34,094 nt of DNA from Herpomyces periplanetae (GCA_009733715.1 WMKJ01000129.1:1-34094), one strand, 5' to 3'; shown: positions 19,228 through 29,617, counted from the first letter of the stretch. Numbers and translations are program-made. Notes: generated by a model from the letters alone, not told the origin.

Positions 19228-21747
19228 TTATCTCCAGGCTCGCATCGGTTCGTGTCTCCGAACATTATTGCCGCGAAAACTATCGTAAGCTCCACGTTCG
19301 TTATACATCCCACGATCTCGATCACGATCACGATCTCGATCTCGCTCGCGTTCTCGTTCTCGTTCAAAATCTCTCTCCCGTCCCCCTCGATGCTCCCGAT
19401 TCTTCATGCGTGGTATAATCTTCTCTATCATAACAAATTCTTCGCCTTCAAATGAATACTGTGATAAATCCTTGCAATAATTGGGATTATTCGATAATTC
19501 ATCCCTCCATCGTTTACTAACGGAGGATTTTATCGAAGTTAACCTTCTCTCTGCTAATTCTTTTTTAACGGGCAAAAAATATAATTTTGGCTTCGCTTGA
19601 CATGTTGACTTAAATAGTGCATCTAAGGCTACAAAACCCATAGATGTAGGATTTTCCCGTTTAACCTTCTTTTCATCACCCTGTACACTTTCTGTTCCAT
19701 GATCACTTTTACCCGTAATTATATCCCCATTACCATTCTGGCTATCCATATCTCTTCCATCATTCGTCCTTTTTCGAGTTCCATTCTCTTCTCTCTCACA
19801 TTTATAATTTCCGTCTCCCATTCCACTCATACTCTTTCCATGACTTCGTGTTACATTATTCACATCACCATCATTCCCTTCCCATACCGATGTATGTCCA
19901 TTACTAGCCGCTTCAGGTATCTTTCGGTGCCGTACATTAACCTTTCCTTGATCATCTCGTTCGTAATAAACTTCCCATCTTTGCATAAGTGATGCGCCTC
20001 TCACTCCAGTACGTTGGTTAACCCTTTCCCGCTCAATCCATTCGTCAATCTTATCATCTGGTATAAAATCCACCCATAACGATTTTCTTCCCCGTTCCAC
20101 CGGCCATACCCGATCATGAAGTCCATTTCTTACCCGTGATGCTTCCGTAGTTGAACGAAAGGACACCAGTGCGTGTGACCGAATTGGATCCAAGTAAAAT
20201 TTTATCAATGTTGTATCAGCTTGATCATCTTCAACTTTAATCAATCCCTTCCTATCTCCTTCATCATTTTCATGCCCATCGATTTTTCCCCCTGAGCTCC
20301 CCTTGGCCAACCTAACCAAATGCTCCTTAAGTTGCGAAGGTTGTAAAGGTCGCATAAAGTTGCAAATATACAATGCAGACGTAGGCGGATGAATTGCCGG
20401 TTTAACATTTCCTTTGTTCTCTTCCAAAACGTCACTGTTCAATGGTCCATTTGATATTCTAGCTTGGTTCTTACTCGACAGTGTTGAAGTTGACGGTGAT
20501 GTTGTAAATAATTCACGATACAATCCCTCACGCGCCGTTTGTTGCTTGCACTTTGTCGGTATCGTTTCACTTCCTGTTCCAGCTCCCGTTGTAGGCGCAG
20601 CCGTTACTGTAGTCGTTAGATCGTCATTTGCCACCCCAACTTCTTCCTTCTCCGGGCTAGCCGTTATCTCAGCATTCCGCTGGTCCAATTTTTTATCGGC
20701 TTCCTCTAAATTCCCCCGTTTCCCCGATTCCCTCATACCCTCAATCGCATCAACGCTGACTCGATTATTCCCTTTTTGATTTTCCCCTTCTCCCATTAAA
20801 TCATCGTTTACTCCCTCCATTACCACATCACCATCTTTATCCTCCTTAGTCTCGACTATGACTGCTTGTACGCTAGTACCCAATTCTTCGCACGTACTAG
20901 CACATTCCGACATTTCCGCTTTCAGCTTTTTTACAGAAAATGCGGCATTACATGCACCATCCGTTGGTGAAGATGTCGCATTCTGTCGCTTTCGCTTAAG
21001 TCCATCATCCGATCCGTCTGATGAGCTCTGCCTTGAAGTTTCTTTCACTAATCCCTCAACACTAGCTACGTTAACTTGATTAACTTGTTGTAGTGGTGGC
21101 GGCGGTTCATCCAACTCTGGATCTGTTTCCGCTCCCACTTCAACTTCATTATCCGTGTTCGCATGTGAACCGGTAGTTTCATCACTTGGCTTGACCGGCT
21201 CGTCAGATTCAGTGGAATGAGCTTCAGTACTAATATTTCCTTTATCATTATCATCATCACTTGCGTTAGATGATGGTACATTCTCGATTTGAACTGGCGA
21301 TTCATTCAAAACTTCACGCGCTGCTACTCTACCGCTAAAATCATCCGACTTAATCAATCCATCATCTTGCGCAACCCTTTCAACATTGTTACTGCGTACA
21401 CCATCCTCTTCACATGTACTAGTGACTGGAACAAAGGTTGTATTTACCGTTACCGCTGACGAATCAATCACAGCAACACTTTCGCACGGTATATGCGTAT
21501 CGGATGAATTTGAACAACTGTTTGACGCGTTAACGTCCTCATCAGCCTGTTTGTCGACCGACTCTTGCGCTTCCGCTGTTTCAGCTTGCAAAGGTGATGA
21601 ATGCAAGCCTGAACTTTCCGTTATTTCACTATCTGCCTCGATCAACCGATCAATTAACTGTTGCTTTCTCGTTAAACCCGTAAACGAAATTCCCCTTTCC
21701 TTCAATATTCCTCGAAGTATCACCACAGTCTGCTTTTGATAATCCAT
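19228..21747 (-). CDS. Acinus-like SAP/RRM/RSB protein (ASAP/PSAP complex scaffold)
   Basis: Homologue of Acinus, the scaffold that joins SAP18 and RNPS1 at exon junction complexes. Start chosen at ATG 21747, directly before the SAP motif (VVILRGILKERGISFTGLTR, KQQLIDRLIEAD), residues about 5-40; the frame stays open a little further upstream. A long acidic low-complexity region follows. The RRM is at about residues 455-575: ALYICNFMRPLQPSQLKEHL, an inserted acidic loop, IKFYLDPIRSHALVSF, SEASRVRNGLH-like text and SLWVDFIPDDK. Next comes the RNPS1/SAP18-binding motif at about 700-735: LDALFKSTCQAKPKLYFLPV, the same order as LDxLFxKTxxxPxIYxLPL in animal Acinus. The C-terminus is an Arg-Glu then Arg-Asp repeat. 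Single exon, 839 residues. The domain order makes the call strong. Confidence 0.85.
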   Translation of the reverse strand: MDYQKQTVVILRGILKERGISFTGLTRKQQLIDRLIEADSEITESSGLHSSPLQAETAEAQESVDKQADEDVNASNSCSNSSDTHIPCESVAVIDSSAVTVNTTFVPVTSTCEEDGVRSNNVERVAQDDGLIKSDDFSGRVAAREVLNESPVQIENVPSSNASDDDNDKGNISTEAHSTESDEPVKPSDETTGSHANTDNEVEVGAETDPELDEPPPPLQQVNQVNVASVEGLVKETSRQSSSDGSDDGLKRKRQNATSSPTDGACNAAFSVKKLKAEMSECASTCEELGTSVQAVIVETKEDKDGDVVMEGVNDDLMGEGENQKGNNRVSVDAIEGMRESGKRGNLEEADKKLDQRNAEITASPEKEEVGVANDDLTTTVTAAPTTGAGTGSETIPTKCKQQTAREGLYRELFTTSPSTSTLSSKNQARISNGPLNSDVLEENKGNVKPAIHPPTSALYICNFMRPLQPSQLKEHLVRLAKGSSGGKIDGHENDEGDRKGLIKVEDDQADTTLIKFYLDPIRSHALVSFRSTTEASRVRNGLHDRVWPVERGRKSLWVDFIPDDKIDEWIERERVNQRTGVRGASLMQRWEVYYERDDQGKVNVRHRKIPEAASNGHTSVWEGNDGDVNNVTRSHGKSMSGMGDGNYKCEREENGTRKRTNDGRDMDSQNGNGDIITGKSDHGTESVQGDEKKVKRENPTSMGFVALDALFKSTCQAKPKLYFLPVKKELAERRLTSIKSSVSKRWRDELSNNPNYCKDLSQYSFEGEEFVMIEKIIPRMKNREHRGGRERDFERERERERDRDRDRDRDRGMYNERGAYDSFRGNNVRRHEPMRAWR

Positions 21748-22498
21748 AAGTACAACCAAACTCGTAACCTTTATATCACAAGTATAATTTACCAATAAAC
21801 CTCTTTTCCCACATGCAAAAACAACTCACAACAACAATCGCTACCTTAAAAAATTCCCTGCTTCAATTTGCCCAAAATTTTCCCCGATAATATTAACCTT
21901 GACAAAGCTACTTTTGCTTGTGATATCACTGTCTCACGCGCGCACACTCTCTTTTGTTCACACATATGCACTCTCCCACTCGCTCCCGCACACGCATACA
22001 CTATCTTTCGATTGCAAATTGCTCGTACAACCTTCCCTTAACTTTCCACCCACCTATTGCTAACTTCGCTTTATCTCTTCCACATGCACAGCCACTTATC
22101 TGTGGCTTACCATTTTTCTAGCTTTGTTTTCTTCCATCGCCTTGGCAAACATTATTTCATTATTATCACATGATAATGTCTACTTTCATTCCGTGAAACT
22201 ATAATTCTGATCGGTGGATGGACAAAACTCCGCTTCCTTAGAACCGTTCCGAAGATACCGAATCCGATGCATTTTGATTAATTCACTTCACTACATCGGG
22301 TCGGCCCGATCCCGTTCATCCACCAAATCTTTGCACGTGTCATTCTATAAATCATGTGATTATCTACAAAGGATTGGTAGTTTAGGCGTAAAAGGCTAGT
22401 TTGCTATATACTTTTTCATGAAAATTTTTAACCAAGTGGTATGTATTGTTGGTAGGTGGTTTCGAGATTCTGTGGGTAGTTGTATAAATGGGAAAATG
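21748..22498. other. Intergenic stretch, promoter of the Acinus-like gene
   Basis: 750 bases. Near 21930-22010 there is a C/A/T-rich run with scattered CACAC/CGCAC tracts. GGGTCGGCCCGATCCC near 22297 contains a short dyad (TCGGCCCGA). An open frame at 22214-22399 (plus) has no signature. Nothing else was recognised. Confidence 0.4.
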
Positions 22499-23309
22499 TT
22501 AGATTGATATATTTAAGGGGTAGGAGGCGTATGTGTGAGAATGGGTGTATGTATATTTCTGAATTGAGTAACTTTGGATGTTATAACGTACGGGAAATCG
22601 ATCATGTAGATAGGTTTGGAATAGTGCATAGGCTAGCAATCCGAATGTTGTTCCTATAAAGAGTAAAACGGCAATTTGATCCTTAATGGAATCACGTTCT
22701 GTTGTATTCGGTTCGAATTTTGTATAAATGTATAAGTTAACGATAAATTTTTACACACTTACACACACCCCTCGTTTAAATTCATATACAAAGGTTAACA
22801 TACGGAAGCACGTCGCCGATATATCTTCTTTTGTTACGTTGGCACAGAACGTAAAATTAAAGTCCATGCAAAGTTGTTTGGTACAAGTTTCACATGTTCC
22901 ATCTATTATATCGAAATAATTATCGTTGTGATGCTCAATTCCACTAACTTGTCGAGTATCATCGCGCTGCTTCATCGTTTGCGTATTACTTAACCTTACG
23001 CTAAGCCCATCTACATGTAATGTTGTAGCGGATGCATTGGCTTTTATTTCACCTGTCAGTGGTATAACGGTGCTATTATCATTACACCGACACTTGCAAA
23101 ATACCAAAGATGCTACACAAAATCTATCAATTCCCGTAACTTTTATCAAAACCATCCCAACTATACATTTCCCGTGTACACACGTATATCAATACTCATA
23201 ACACACTAAACTCATCATTTGTAAACGTACACGCTGCCCAAGTAGTATAAGCATTCATGATTATTACTCCTAATAGCTTTACGCAAAGAATTGTTTCGCC
23301 CAACTTCAT
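22499..23309 (-). CDS. Cys-rich secretory-pathway membrane protein of a fungal family with unknown function
   Basis: Type I membrane protein predicted from three exons: 23309-23231, 23112-22804 and 22698-22499, 195 residues. Exon 1 gives a signal-peptide-like start (MKLGETILCVKLLGVIIMNA, then YTTWAA). Donor GTACGT and acceptor TGTGTAG join it in phase to SLVFCKCRCNDNSTVIPLTG. Then come CETCTKQLCMDFNFTFC and, across the second intron (donor GTATGT, acceptor CAACAG, phase 1), ATCF joined to QRDSIKDQIAVLLFIG, a membrane helix ending in LLAYALF. The pattern CKCxCxxNxTxIPL, CxxCxxxxCxDxxxxxC, CFQRDSxKDxxVV plus membrane helix matches uncharacterised membrane proteins of filamentous ascomycetes as I remember them. 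An ATG at 23155 would allow a two-exon model without the signal peptide; I prefer the three-exon one. No function can be assigned. Confidence 0.7.
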
Positions 23310-23744
23310 CTTAACAGTATTGTCTTCCCTGCGTACCCTTTCAACAACCGTTTATGCGTCACTCTCGTTAACTTAGTTGAGACAAAAAAACTCCAAAAAC
23401 CATATTAACGTAAACTAAACTTTTCAAGCTTAAAATAAGATACCTCTCCATCCACCTTTCCAAATTATATTATAACATACAAAACCAAAGCGTACCAAAT
23501 CATGAAAATACAAATGCACCATGGCAAACACTCAGGAGCTGCTAATTCTGTTTACACGTTACAATTGAGAATATGTGGCTGTGCAAGCTCTGGGGTTAGG
23601 GTTAGGGTTAGGGCTACAATTGCGTATTACGACAACCGAGAGGAAGGACTTTGTTGATCAGAGTGTGGTTAAATGGAAGCTCGTATACACATATTACATT
23701 GGACGAATGAATGGCATAAATAACTACATGCTGGTAAAACCATG
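23310..23744. other. Intergenic stretch with a TTAGGG array
   Basis: 435 bases between the start of the Cys-rich membrane gene and the stop of riboflavin synthase. Apart from the TTAGGG repeats (separate entry) it is A/T-rich with nothing recognised. Confidence 0.5.
23593..23613 (+). repeat. Interstitial telomere-type repeat (TTAGGG)3
   Basis: GGG followed by three exact TTAGGG units, 21 bases. It lies about 285 bases before the ATG of the Cys-rich membrane gene at 23309. In fungi with TTAGGG telomeres, such short internal sites are bound by Tbf1/Teb1-type factors in promoters; they may also be relics of telomere healing. No longer degenerate array surrounds it, which favours a factor-binding site. 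Confidence 0.85.
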
Positions 23745-24583
23745 CTAATTGTTTTCACCTTTAAGTCTTGCATCTATTATATGATTAATCATTCGATATA
23801 ATGGTGTATCACCAGTTAAGTCATTTTCCATTTCCGTGGTAAGGTACCCTTTGATACATTGATCGACATATTTTGCGATAACGTCCACCTCAATATTAAC
23901 AGAATCACCTTCTCTTTTACTCGTTAAGGTAATTCGATCTTGAGTATGAGGGACAAGCATAACGGAAAATTCGTGAGATGAAGGAAGTGTGCGTGTAATG
24001 GTTAAACTAGTACCATCAATCGCAATATAACCCTTTTCAACGATAAACCGTGAGAGACTTGGATTATTCAAAGTAAAGTCATACGTTAATGCAACACCGT
24101 CAACCTTAATTTGCTTAATAGCCGCCGTGCAGTCAACATGGCCTTGCAACATATGCCCACCTAAACGAGTCGATGGAGTAGCAGCACGTTCAATGTTTAC
24201 GTACGAACCAACGGTCAAATTTTGGACGGTAGTTCTGCGTAAAGTTTCCGGGGCTACATCAACACGAACACTCCCTGTAGAAGGAGAAATACAAGTTATT
24301 GTAAGGCATACACCATCAACGCATAAACTATCACCGACTCGACAAGAATTATCCTGTAAAATATTGTCTAGTTGAGTAATCTCTAGGGAGATTCCGGTGT
24401 TGGGATCACCATCAGATCCGGGGCATTTCGATTCATGAGAGAGTGGTTGCGATAGCGGACAAATTTCTCTCGAGGAAATTTCTATTATGATAAATGATGC
24501 CTTTAGGTCAATAAACTCAAGAGACAAGGAAAATGGAAAAGAGTTAACATACTGGCTATACATTCAACTATTCCTGTGAACAT
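23745..24583 (-). CDS. RIB5: Riboflavin synthase
   Basis: Final enzyme of riboflavin synthesis: dismutates two 6,7-dimethyl-8-ribityllumazine to riboflavin. Exon 1, 24583-24553, gives the diagnostic start MFTGIVECIA. A 71-nt intron (GTATGT...ATAATAG, phase 1) leads to exon 2, 24481-23745. The total is 255 residues. Two lumazine-binding repeats are visible: first with ISLEI, RVGDSLCVDGVCLTITCISP, VAPETLRRTT and RLGGHMLQGHVD; second with LSRFIVEKGYIAIDGTSLTI, FSVMLVPHT and VNIEVDVIAKYVD. The sum of the exons is a multiple of three and the insert CPLSQPLSHESKCPGSDGDP fits the variable loop found here in fungal enzymes. An alternative acceptor at CTCCCTAG (exon from about 24388) also keeps frame but would lose a conserved strand. 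Its start is 43 bases from the stop of the Rictor-like gene on the same strand. Confidence 0.95.
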
Positions 24584-24626
24584 GATTCCGGCAAACTAAG
24601 TAGATGTACGGATTAGGGAATATGAA

Positions 24627-27600
24627 TTAAGTGTTAGTTAGAGTGGCAGAGGGGGAGTTAAGACTGGGAGTTTTCGAAAGTAGTGAAGTAGAATTAGAAA
24701 GAATGATTTGATGATGAAGTTGTTTATCGAATAAATCAATGATAAATCGACAAACGGGTAAGCGAAAGCGATAATTTTCGAGTAAAAGAAGAACTTTTCT
24801 AAAGAGAGACGGATCGGAAAAAGCGTGAGAGTGCCGAAGTTTCAAAGAATGAAATTCATTAGCCGCCCTTTTCGATAATATTGAATTGCCCATATCCTTG
24901 ACAACTTTCAATATTTTGGAAAACAGAGGATCAGCGTCATCTAGAAGCGGAGGGGGGGGGTCTGTTGAATGGTTAACTTGAGATGCATTAATTTTATTAC
25001 CTGATTGGGGGGTAACTTTTGACGATACTGAAGCATCAGAGGAAGCAGAAGATGACGGTACGTTCCAAGGCTTAACGGTAAACAATTTCTTTAGGTTTAA
25101 TGGTATACAATAACCCAATGAATCTCCCGTAATGGATACTGCACTATCCCAACCTTGTTCGAGAAGCATTTCATGACCGTGTAAACTTCGACTTATCAAG
25201 CCTAGAACGAAGAAAGCTGTTCCACGTATGGATAAAACTTGACTACTTTCTGCAATATTAACAATCAATGGAACAACATTAGACTTATCAAGAAACGGTG
25301 ATCCAAAATCAAGTGATCCGACATTTCCAATAGCCCATAAACACCCCTTTAACTTGAGTATAATATTTGGGTCTTGATCTTCGTTAGCATTATCGCGAAC
25401 GTATGAAACGAAATGCGTAAAGTGTCCCTTCTCCTCGAGTAATTTACACCCTTCCTCTGTCCTGGTTAACTCGCGGTAAAAATGAGGTGGTATTATACCC
25501 CAATCATAATTATCCGGACACGTATCAGTGTACTTCCAGTTAGTCCAATTTAATGGTAATAAAGTCGTTGTCCCCGATGCTGTTGATGTCGATGATACCA
25601 CATTAGTTACAGAAGCTGTGGTTGAAGGGGTAGTGGTGGAAACTTGAGTAGGGTTAACTTGGGTAAAGCGTAATTCCCAAGGCTCGGAAAAAGCTTTAGA
25701 AAGTGATGATTCGATTAAATTAACGTAAGTATTGTTCCGATTCATAAACCAATCGTCCATTTCACGATTAATGTAATCTAGATCATCAAGATAATGATAA
25801 CCTAATGAAGTTGAAAGAAATCTCAGTAATAAAGGGGCACCGATTTCACCTAAATGATCCAACGCAGGACGACATTTAACAAGATATTCAAGTGATGAAC
25901 CTTTTTGACAAACTTCTTCCAGAATTTTAACTGCTGTACCGCAAACATCAATATCCGGATCGTATAATTGAGTGACTAATAATTGAATGGCCCATTCAGT
26001 GGTTAGCTTATTATCACTTAAAGATCCGTTACCGTCAAGCCATCTTGTTGCATAACTTCGAAGTAAGAGGGTCGAAGATATTCTAACGTTTTGACTTGCG
26101 GAAACCATTGCTTTACTCAAGATTATTCTCAAGTGGCCATCGAGGCTATAATCCATCCCGTTGATTAAATTGATAATAAGATCATCTCGATCTCTTAGTT
26201 CAATTATTCTATGGAACATGCTAAACATTTTCCACTTTTCTAGAATTTGAAGGCCTTTAACATCCTTACTCATGGACCCTAATATACAAAAGTAGCCCCA
26301 TGAAAGAGTATCTGTTAAACTTTCCCGTGAGAATATATGGGAAGCTAATCCATTGACGGTGCCGGTGGTACTATTGTTCGTAACTTGATTTAGACATTCG
26401 GCAAGTTGACGAATCATTTTACATTCATTCAAGTAACGTACTCCTTCGGTATTTTGGAGTAAACTTCGTACTAATAAACAGCCGATTTTAACGTATTTTT
26501 GGTTAGATTTAGTGTTTTTAACGTCGGAAAATCTTCGCTTGTACGGTCGGTAAAAACTTAGCAAACGATGAATGAACTTTGATGTTTTAAGCGCCTCATC
26601 CAATCTGCGGGGATTTAATAGGGGACCTTCAATAATATTCTGGATGATATCCCATCTCCATTTAGCGAAGATAACTGTATTTAAAACTTGAGTTTCCAGC
26701 ATTAATTGACGAAATCCACCTTCGTCAATTGTTGAAGCTAAGGGATACTTTAAAGGTTCAAGTAACCTAGTTTCATTATCACTACAACCCGATCCAGATA
26801 AACCACCAACTCCAGTCGAACATAATACACCCATGGAAGTACTGCCATTAACACCATTAGCACTGTTGCTGCCACCAGCACCACTTGTTCCCACAGCGCC
26901 GCCGTTACTGCCACTACCACTTCCGCCTCCTCCACCTCCACCTCCGCCTACACCAATTCCCCATTTAGCGCCTGAACGAAAGAGGGTTCGGCTTACAGAG
27001 TCGACTTGATAAATGGTTGCAGTGTAGTTAAAGCGATCAACGCTGTTAAACTTGCTTCCTTCCTGTACTAATTTAGGCAATACTTGAACTTGGGCACTGA
27101 TTGGTGAAGGTAAGTATTCGCTGGCTAACCTTAATACTTCACCAAGTATTAAAGTAGTCTTGCGTTTAAGTGCCGGTGATAACCATTCCTCTTCAGCGTG
27201 AAGTAATGCATCGACGAGACCGGTATGTAAAAATATCGATAATAAGAGAGCCGTATAATGATCAATAAGATTAATATTACCCAAGAACTCCTCGCACTCA
27301 TTCGCATTGCTCGCAACGGAGTTGAATCGGACTTGATCAGTGCACGCTTTCATATTGGTTACCCGTGAATAGGTAGTCAATCTTCTGCCAGCAACAAATG
27401 AAGAAGACCATGATGGAGGTTTGATGCGCAACATTTCCATGAAAAGTTCGAGCAACACGTTTCTAACGTGTAACAGTGGTACGTATAGCGCGGCAATTAA
27501 CGAACGTACGGCGAGAAAGTCATTGGCAGCTAAAGTTATTAAGCCAGACCAACTCTTCATCATACAACAAATTACGCGGGAATTGGCTCGTAACTTTTCT

Positions 27601-28985
27601 TCGTATTGCTGAGAATCACTTAAAGCAGGTTCAGTGAAAGAAGCAAAGGCAACTTCCAGCTCGTGCCCACTTTTTAAGTAACTTCTTCGAGCTGGTACGT
27701 CTAACAAGTATAGAAAAGCGGCAGCTATACTTTCGGAGGCATGATACGTTTCTTCACCTAATACAGATACAAGCTTCCCTAGACCACCAGCATTGATAAC
27801 TTGTGGAGGGTTGTACACTAACATTTCAGCCAAGGTTAAAACGGCCATATTGCTAAGTCGATCATCATCATGATTGGCCATGGCAACTAATACGCGAGTA
27901 ATTGACATGCTAATTTCGTAAACACCATCTGGAACGTCAAGGAATGCTCGAACAAATTTTAAGGCTTGTTCCCTTTCAACACCGGCTTTATTTTGCTTGA
28001 CGAGGGAAAAGACAACGGAAAAATCGGTGCCAAATTTTCGGATACTCTGCAAGGAATATTTATCGACGATTGTATATCTGAATACACGATAGGCGGTGGC
28101 TACCATTTCACGGGAGTCGCTGACGAGCATTCTTTGGATACACTCACCGAACTCGGGCCAAGATAATTCGTAAATTAAGTGAGTATTACGCCTGAAGAGT
28201 TCAACTAGGCCGTTAGCGCGTTCAATGTAAAAATCGGGTTGTTTTCCCCTGGTTTGTAAGTCCTTGAGGATATCGGAAAAAACTACATTGGGAGTAATAA
28301 GATCATCGACAAAAGGACTATCGTTATCATTGCACAGGGAAGCGGATTGAGATCGGCTAGAGATTCCACGAAGCCAGTAAGCATGTTGGGCGACGGCGAT
28401 TTCATCGACTTTGGCTTGTCTTGATTTTAAAATTTCTTCTTGAAGACCTTGTCGGAGTTGAGCTAATTTTCGATTAGAGCTGTTAAGTTCAGCTTCGACA
28501 CGTAATTTCTGATCCTTTGTTTGTTTAACATCCTTGAAGTTGAGAGCTTCAAGTAAATTTTCACTACCGATTTTAATTTTGGTTTCTTTTTCGATTTGTT
28601 CTAATATTTCGGCTTGTCGTAGTTCAGATTCGGAGCGAGTATCGCAGACACCGGGTAAGCTAGCTTGAAACTGGTTCAAGGGAGTGAAATCGGGAAGGGA
28701 GGTATTGCTGAAGCGGGCAATGGAAGGGAAATTTGTGCTTAAACTTCGGCGGGCAGGTGGTAAAATGGAGGGGGCACCATGGAAAACTCGACTGGACGTA
28801 GACTCTAGGGGGGCCAAACTTAATGAAGTCATGGAACGTAAGGAAAGTTGAGTATGATAAGGGGAGGGTAATAGGATCGATTTAGGTTGTTGAAGAGTGC
28901 TATCAAGTTGATTCGGTACCGACTGATTTTGCAATATAGAGGGAAGTATAGCGCCATTCTGGGAGTGAAGAGGCGGTAGAGTCAT
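24627..28985 (-). CDS. TSC11: TORC2 subunit Rictor/Avo3 (Ste20 of fission yeast)
   Basis: Scaffold subunit of target-of-rapamycin complex 2, which controls AGC kinases, actin and membrane homeostasis. Single exon, 1452 residues, from the ATG at 28985. A charged helix resembling an HR1-type coiled coil is at about residues 125-195 (EQIEKETKIKIG, NRKLAQLRQGLQEEI). Armadillo-like Rictor N-terminal repeats follow (FIERANGLVELFRRNTHLIY, LLDVPARRSYLKSG). A Gly-rich tract at about 685-705 sits in a loop. The middle and C-terminal Rictor domains then appear: KTSKFIHRLLSFYRPYKRRF, GYHYLDDLDYINREMDDWF at about 1060, then KLKGCLWAIGNVGSLDFGSP and SIRGTAFFVLGLISRSLHG at about 1215-1260, the last two being strong Rictor signatures. 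The C-terminal part carries a low-complexity Ser/Pro linker. Length is typical of fungal Avo3/Tsc11. Confidence 0.93.
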   Translation of the reverse strand: MTLPPLHSQNGAILPSILQNQSVPNQLDSTLQQPKSILLPSPYHTQLSLRSMTSLSLAPLESTSSRVFHGAPSILPPARRSLSTNFPSIARFSNTSLPDFTPLNQFQASLPGVCDTRSESELRQAEILEQIEKETKIKIGSENLLEALNFKDVKQTKDQKLRVEAELNSSNRKLAQLRQGLQEEILKSRQAKVDEIAVAQHAYWLRGISSRSQSASLCNDNDSPFVDDLITPNVVFSDILKDLQTRGKQPDFYIERANGLVELFRRNTHLIYELSWPEFGECIQRMLVSDSREMVATAYRVFRYTIVDKYSLQSIRKFGTDFSVVFSLVKQNKAGVEREQALKFVRAFLDVPDGVYEISMSITRVLVAMANHDDDRLSNMAVLTLAEMLVYNPPQVINAGGLGKLVSVLGEETYHASESIAAAFLYLLDVPARRSYLKSGHELEVAFASFTEPALSDSQQYEEKLRANSRVICCMMKSWSGLITLAANDFLAVRSLIAALYVPLLHVRNVLLELFMEMLRIKPPSWSSSFVAGRRLTTYSRVTNMKACTDQVRFNSVASNANECEEFLGNINLIDHYTALLLSIFLHTGLVDALLHAEEEWLSPALKRKTTLILGEVLRLASEYLPSPISAQVQVLPKLVQEGSKFNSVDRFNYTATIYQVDSVSRTLFRSGAKWGIGVGGGGGGGGGSGSGSNGGAVGTSGAGGSNSANGVNGSTSMGVLCSTGVGGLSGSGCSDNETRLLEPLKYPLASTIDEGGFRQLMLETQVLNTVIFAKWRWDIIQNIIEGPLLNPRRLDEALKTSKFIHRLLSFYRPYKRRFSDVKNTKSNQKYVKIGCLLVRSLLQNTEGVRYLNECKMIRQLAECLNQVTNNSTTGTVNGLASHIFSRESLTDTLSWGYFCILGSMSKDVKGLQILEKWKMFSMFHRIIELRDRDDLIINLINGMDYSLDGHLRIILSKAMVSASQNVRISSTLLLRSYATRWLDGNGSLSDNKLTTEWAIQLLVTQLYDPDIDVCGTAVKILEEVCQKGSSLEYLVKCRPALDHLGEIGAPLLLRFLSTSLGYHYLDDLDYINREMDDWFMNRNNTYVNLIESSLSKAFSEPWELRFTQVNPTQVSTTTPSTTASVTNVVSSTSTASGTTTLLPLNWTNWKYTDTCPDNYDWGIIPPHFYRELTRTEEGCKLLEEKGHFTHFVSYVRDNANEDQDPNIILKLKGCLWAIGNVGSLDFGSPFLDKSNVVPLIVNIAESSQVLSIRGTAFFVLGLISRSLHGHEMLLEQGWDSAVSITGDSLGYCIPLNLKKLFTVKPWNVPSSSASSDASVSSKVTPQSGNKINASQVNHSTDPPPPLLDDADPLFSKILKVVKDMGNSILSKRAANEFHSLKLRHSHAFSDPSLFRKVLLLLENYRFRLPVCRFIIDLFDKQLHHQIILSNSTSLLSKTPSLNSPSATLTNT

Positions 28986-29617
28986 AATGAGATAGAAGAT
29001 GCCTTGAAGTAAAGCGCAGGGAATTGTGAAAAGGAACCAGAGTGTCGGAATTGAGGAGTAATGAGGTATAAATTAGAGCGATTGAAAGCGACACGGGTAA
29101 TGCAGGGACTAAATCCTGTGAAAAATCATGATTGGAATTGGAGGATGACCGTTTGAATCGGACTAAAGGGTATGAAAGGGTATGCCTCGTCATGAGAAAT
29201 TTGCTTGAAGATTGGGAAAGAGAGAAGATAGGTATGTATAGGAAGGCAAACGGTAGGGGAAGGATGGGAAGGGAGGGGAGGGGGGAGGGGAAGAGAACGC
29301 AGGTGAGAGGAGAGGAGAGGAGAAGAAAGGTAATGAGTAGAGATATTGTAGAAAAGAGGAATGTAAACTTGGGTGAATAAGTAAATTATACGGGTAAAGG
29401 GGAAGTAGAAGTAGGATAAAGTGAAGGAAAAGTGAAATTCACGTAGATCCAGCGGAACAGTATGAACGGAAAAGGTAGTTTGAGGAAGAGTAAGTTTGAC
29501 TTGAATAATAAGACAGGTCAAACAAACGATTAAATGAAGTGGAATGGTGGAAAGATGATACGGGAAGGGAGGAAAAATGTAGTGTCATTGCGTTGAGACA
29601 CTACTCATCCACTTACA

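Noticed and set aside
22214-22399. Plus-strand ATG frame of 61 residues
   Set aside because: No signature, and it lies in a region better explained as intergenic DNA between two minus-strand genes.
22700-22730. GGTTCGAATTT, resembling a tRNA B box
   Set aside because: The required CC after the T-loop is missing and no A box or cloverleaf can be drawn; it lies inside an intron of the minus-strand gene. No tRNA gene was found anywhere in the window.
24127-24375. Plus-strand open frame opposite riboflavin synthase
   Set aside because: Antisense shadow of a clearly coding exon.
24388-24552. Longer first intron for riboflavin synthase ending at CTCCCTAG
   Set aside because: Also in phase, but it removes the ISLEI strand that aligns with fungal riboflavin synthases and makes the intron more than twice the typical size.
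29126-29521. Minus-strand open frames rich in Ser, Pro, Leu and Phe upstream of the Rictor-like gene
   Set aside because: They come from a pyrimidine-rich leader; no domain, no splice support, and they overlap each other in several frames.
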